Source: Camellia lanceoleosa (lineage: Eukaryota > Streptophyta > Magnoliopsida > Ericales > Theaceae). Taken from it: DNA of 64,000 bases. The stretch lies in the NCBI GenBank assembly GCA_025200525.1, contig CM045762.1, positions 127,973,752-128,037,751 of the forward strand. The letters run 5' to 3'. The notes under the pieces were generated by a model that saw only the letters and a list, made by a program, of their open reading frames with translations, ran no database searches and had not been told where the DNA came from. Positions within the stretch are counted from its first letter, which is position 1. Each line of letters opens with the position of its first letter. The position numbers and the translations under genes were made by a program. Shown here in pieces: positions 60,226-64,000 of the stretch.

Positions 60226-61659
60226 ATGGAGAAGACGAAGAACAAAGGCTTGGCACTCCCAACAATCTTGGAGGAACAAACTGGAAACAATAACCGGACC
60301 CCTGAATCCGTCGAGCATCGATTACCCTTCGTTGGAGGTTCTTCTCATCATTTTTTTCTAGAAAAGGATTACAGAGATCGAATCATAGACTCCATGGAGA
60401 TGGATATACAGGAGCTGAAAGCCCAACTTAAAAGGGTGCTAGGTGATCCAACGGAAAAGAAGGCTGAAGTAGAGCCCTCTCGTTTGCGACGGAGGAGCTC
60501 ATCTAGAGAGCCACTAGTGAAGAAGTTCCCCAGAAATGAGTTTAGGCAACAAAGCCAGCCTATTCTGGTACAGAGTGAGGCGGCAAGCATCCACACCCGT
60601 GGGTCACGCCGGAGAAGGGCTAAGAGGCAGAAGATGGTTAGCTAATAGATTGAATTCCCTCCCCAAGACCTTCGTATTTGGTTGATCGGCAACAAGCAGA
60701 ACGAGCAGCGTCGAGATCATCCGGACCCTACCGTTCACCAGAGAAAGCATCGAGCGCTGGATAGGCTCTTCTCCTCGCCATTCTCCCTGGAGATTGACAC
60801 CATAAGATCTGCAAAGAAATTCACCCCACCAAAGTTCACTTCGTACGATGGGAAGTCGAACCTGCTAGCACATATTAGCCATTACAGATAGATGATGTCT
60901 CTATGGAGCCGAGATGAAGCACTGATGTGCAAATTCTTCCTATCCAGCTTGGGAGAAACTGGACTTCGATGGTTCGATCGACTCCCTGCTGGATCGATTC
61001 ATGGTTGGAAGCAGCTCTCCAAAGAGTTTCTAGCCAGGTTCGTCTCCAACACTAAGATCCCGAAGGAGCCGGATACACTGTTTGGCCTCCGAAAGGAACA
61101 GGAGGAAACGTTGCTCAGTTACGCTAGCAGGTACTGGGAAGAATACAATGACCTGGAGGAAAATGTGTACAGCGAGCAGATGGCCATTAGATCTTTCAAA
61201 CATGGTCTGCGCCTGGAAAGTAAGTTGAGACAATCACTTACCAAGCGCCCGGCCACAGTATTGAAAGACTTGCGTGCTAGGATTGAGCAGTACACTCGCC
61301 TCGAAGATGATCAGATCCCCATCGAAGTAGCATCAGCAGAACAAACAGCTCGGCACAAGAAGGGAATAGATCGAGGAGAACATCGAGCGATCGTAGTGAA
61401 TGAAGTGGATAAGTCTAAATCCCACGAAGCCGTCGTAACCGTAGTCAAAGAGCCGATCTATCGAATCTTGGAAAAAATCAAGAGAGAGCCCTTCTTTGTC
61501 TGGCCATCGAAAACGTTGGGAGATCCGGCTCGGTACAATCAGAAGCTCAGATGCACCTATCACCAAGACAGAGGGCACATGACTCAGAACTGCAGGGCAC
61601 TAAAACAACACTTAGAGGACTTGGTAGTAGCTGGACACCTCCGGAATTACATTGATTAG
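60226..61659 (+). pseudogene. gag: TAT-type gypsy gag, broken by in-frame stops
   Basis: The ATG at 60226 opens a frame that continues without shift into pol. A basic, Arg/Ser-rich region (about residues 85-140) precedes two adjacent stops at 60643-60648. The Retrotrans_gag core follows at about 60780-61250 (KKFTPPKFTSYDGKSNLLAH, LGETGLRWFDRLP, LLSYASRYWEEYNDLE), interrupted by TAG at 60889-60891. A C-terminal knuckle-like motif CTYHQDRGHMTQNC lies at about 61552-61593, and TAG at 61657-61659 follows. No indel is needed to read the protein. Confidence 0.9.
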
Positions 61660-64000
61660 GATAAGGAAGTGACCGAACCGAGGAACCCACCACCGGAACC
61701 AAATATTGAGCACCCACCTCGATTAATAATGAATGTGATCCATGGAACAACGACTTAAGAACCTGAGGAGACACTGAAAGAAGAGATTGCTAAGGCTGTG
61801 CAAATTTAACAAGTCATGCCAGTGGAGCCTGCATCGAAAAAGGTATGCGCGGTACCCTAATCCCCCTCGTGCACTGCTTCATTTACTATAAAGGATTTAG
61901 AAGGCATACAGCACCCACACACTGATACACTGATTATAACTCTGGGAATTGGGAAACGGTTTGACGTAAAATGAGTCCTGGTAGATCAAGGCAGTGCAAC
62001 AGACATATTGTATTATGACTTGTTCAGAAAGCTTGGTCACTTCGAGTAGCACCTCACCCCAGTGGCAGCCTCATTAGTTGGCTTCAATTCGCAGCCAGAA
62101 TGGCCGCTTGGCAGAATAGTGTTGCCAGTCGTGGTAGGAACAAAGACCCTCTAGATAGAGTTCCTAGTTATCAATACACCATCTCCTTACAACGCCATAC
62201 TTAGCCGTCCATGGATTCACCAAATGGAGGCAGTCCCTTCAACCTACCACCAGCTCATCCGTTTCCCAACGGAACACGGAGTAGAGCATATCTTAGGGGA
62301 TCAAGTTGCGTCCAAACATTGCTTCATGGCAGCATTAAGGGCAAAGCAACTCTGCAATCGGGTATAGACAATGGAAGTGGCCGAACAGCCAGCCTTGGAA
62401 GATGTAAGGGGAGCCACAGAGGAAAAGATAGTAAAAGATTTAGAGAAAGTCCTGGTAAAAGAGGATGATCCAGAAAAGTACTTCCTTATCGGTACCTCGC
62501 TAGGTGCTGATGAGAAACTTCAGCTGCTGGAAGTGCTGAGGGAAAATATGGAGGTATTCGCATGGTCAGCATATGATACTCCCGGGTTGGACCCAGAATT
62601 TGCTTGCTACAAGCTCAACATTAACCCTTCCGCTCGGCCCGTTGTACAGAAGAGTCGGAGATCCTCAGTTGAGTACACTGAAGCAGTAATTGCTGAAGTC
62701 GAAAAACTCCTGGCATCGAGAGCAATCAGAGAAGTTTAGTACCCGCAATGGCTATCTAACACAGTCACAGTCAAAAACAAGAACAAAAAATGGAGAGTTT
62801 GCATTGACTTCACTTGCTTAAACAAAGCCTGCCCTAAAGATAGCTTTCCGCTGCCTTGCATCGATCAACTAGTAGACTCAACAGCAGGGCATGAACACAT
62901 GAGCTTTCTAGACGCTTATAGCGGCTATCACCAGATACCACTGTTCAGTCCGGATCAAGAAAATAGAGCATTTATCACTCCGAGAGGAACTTACTGCTAC
63001 AAAGTGATGCCATTCGGCCTGAAGAACGCCGGAGCAACCTACTAGCGGATGATCACTCGGATGTTCAAAGACCAACTTGGGAAAACCATGGAAGCTTATA
63101 TAGATAATATGGTAGTAAAAAGAAAGCTCGCTACAGACCACCTTACAGACTTGAGAGAAGTTTTTGGGATCCTGAAAAACCATCAGCTTCGCCTCAATAC
63201 CTCGAAATGCGCTTTTGGGGTAGGAACATGGAAGTATTTGGGATATATGGTCACTCACAGAGGAATTGAGGCGAACCCGGACCAAATAAAAGCAATACAA
63301 GATCTTGAAGTACCAACAAAGGCTAAAGAGCTGCAGAAACTGGCTGGAATGGCGGCCGCACTGAATCGGTTCATCAGTAAATCTTCAGATCGGATGAAGC
63401 CTTTTTTCCAGCTTTTGAGGAAAACAGCAGCGCTTGAATAGAGTTGCGAGTGTACCGAAGCACTGCAAAGTCTCAAAGGATACCTTAGCACACCGCCTCT
63501 TCTGTCCACTCCAGAACCAAGAGAGGAGCTATACCTCTATCTAGCAGTCTCAGAACATGCCGTAAGCGCAATATTAATTCAGGAAGTGAACAAGGAACAG
63601 ATGCCAGTGTACTATGTTAGTAAGACCTTACCAGATGCCGAGATACGGGATCTACCATTGGAAAAGTTAGCATGCGCGCTGCTTATCGCCTCCAGAAAGT
63701 TGCAACATTACTTCCAGGGGCATACCATTAACGTCCTCACCGAATTCCCCCTCAGATCTGTATTCAGTCGAGCTGATTTCTCTGGCCGAACAGCAAAATG
63801 GGCATTAGAACTTGGTGAGTTTGACATTCGGTATCAACCCAGGATGGCGATCAAAGACCAAGTCTTAGCAGATTTTGTCGCATTATTTGCTCCTACCCAG
63901 AGTACCGAGCCGGGAATCCAAGTTCGGCACAGGTGCCACGCACCACCAAACTCTTTATTGGAAACATCTGGCAGCTTTATGTTGACGGGTCGTCAAATAA
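61660..64000 (+). pseudogene. pol: TAT-type gypsy pol: protease, RT, RNase H, start of second RNase H; broken
   Basis: Same frame as gag. The protease region at about 61970-62220 has VLVDQGSATDILYYDLFRKL and AILSRPWIHQM. RT at about 62620-63300 has WRVCIDFTCLNKACPKDSFP, FLDAYSGYHQIPL and MPFGLKNAGATY; its catalytic box is YIDN, one Asp lost. RNase H follows to about 63890 (LYLYLAVSEHAVSAILIQE, WALELGEFDIRYQP). Near the window end, after a single frame change, WQLYVDGSSN marks the additional RNase H typical of TAT elements. Stops lie at 61756, 61807, 61858, 61972, 62047, 62152, 62365, 62737, 63043 and 63439. Integrase and the 3' LTR lie beyond the window. Confidence 0.92.

Overview
The window is nuclear DNA from a flowering plant, most likely a eudicot. 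The evidence is a dense nest of plant-type LTR retrotransposons (Tekay/Del chromovirus, Tork-type copia, SIRE-like gag-only element, TAT-type and Ogre-like gypsy elements), plant MITEs, a CACTA terminus, and a decayed receptor-like kinase of the FERONIA/CrRLK1L type. I see no intact host gene, no tRNA or rRNA gene and no prokaryotic feature. All large coding regions are retrotransposon polyproteins, and nearly all are broken. I did not find a new defence or metabolic system; what stands out is the structure and decay of the mobile elements.

Layout. 1-7690: a Tekay-type Ty3/gypsy element on the + strand (internal region, 3' LTR at 5374-7468), followed by a second copy of the start of an internal region, so the LTR has element sequence on both sides. 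7691-10072: AT-rich non-coding DNA. 10073-14093: a 4.0 kb gag-only copia-like element on the - strand (TSD atttt). 15006-21394: a Tork-type copia element on the - strand (TSD tcatg), with a 914 bp hAT-type MITE inside its RNase H region (TSD gactgaag). 21535-22855: a broken FERONIA-like kinase followed by a second kinase fragment, cut off by a CACTA-type terminus at 22856. Exon-like fragments, one matching 3-isopropylmalate dehydrogenase, lie at 23.7-23.9 kb. 24752-34338: a complete second Tekay element on the - strand (TSD aatca). 34.8-36.7 kb: a cluster of short non-autonomous elements. 36.7-39.8 kb: unassigned intergenic DNA with one exon-like segment. About 39.8-40.7 kb and 60.2-64.0 kb: the two halves of a TAT-type gypsy element on the + strand. 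It is split by a 19.5 kb Ogre-like element on the - strand (40697-60193, TSD aggac) that keeps gag but has no recognisable pol and carries tandem repeats in its LTRs and its 3' untranslated region.

How the parts relate. The order of insertion can be read from the nesting: hAT into Tork, Ogre-like into TAT. Decay follows two routes. In the Tekay and TAT elements most in-frame stops are C-to-T type changes (mainly CAG to TAG), as expected from deamination of methylated cytosine. The Tork element and the kinase decay largely by small indels. The boundaries of five insertions rest on LTR or inverted-repeat termini together with matching target-site duplications read directly from the sequence. 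Lineage names rest on recognised protein motifs and were not checked by database search.
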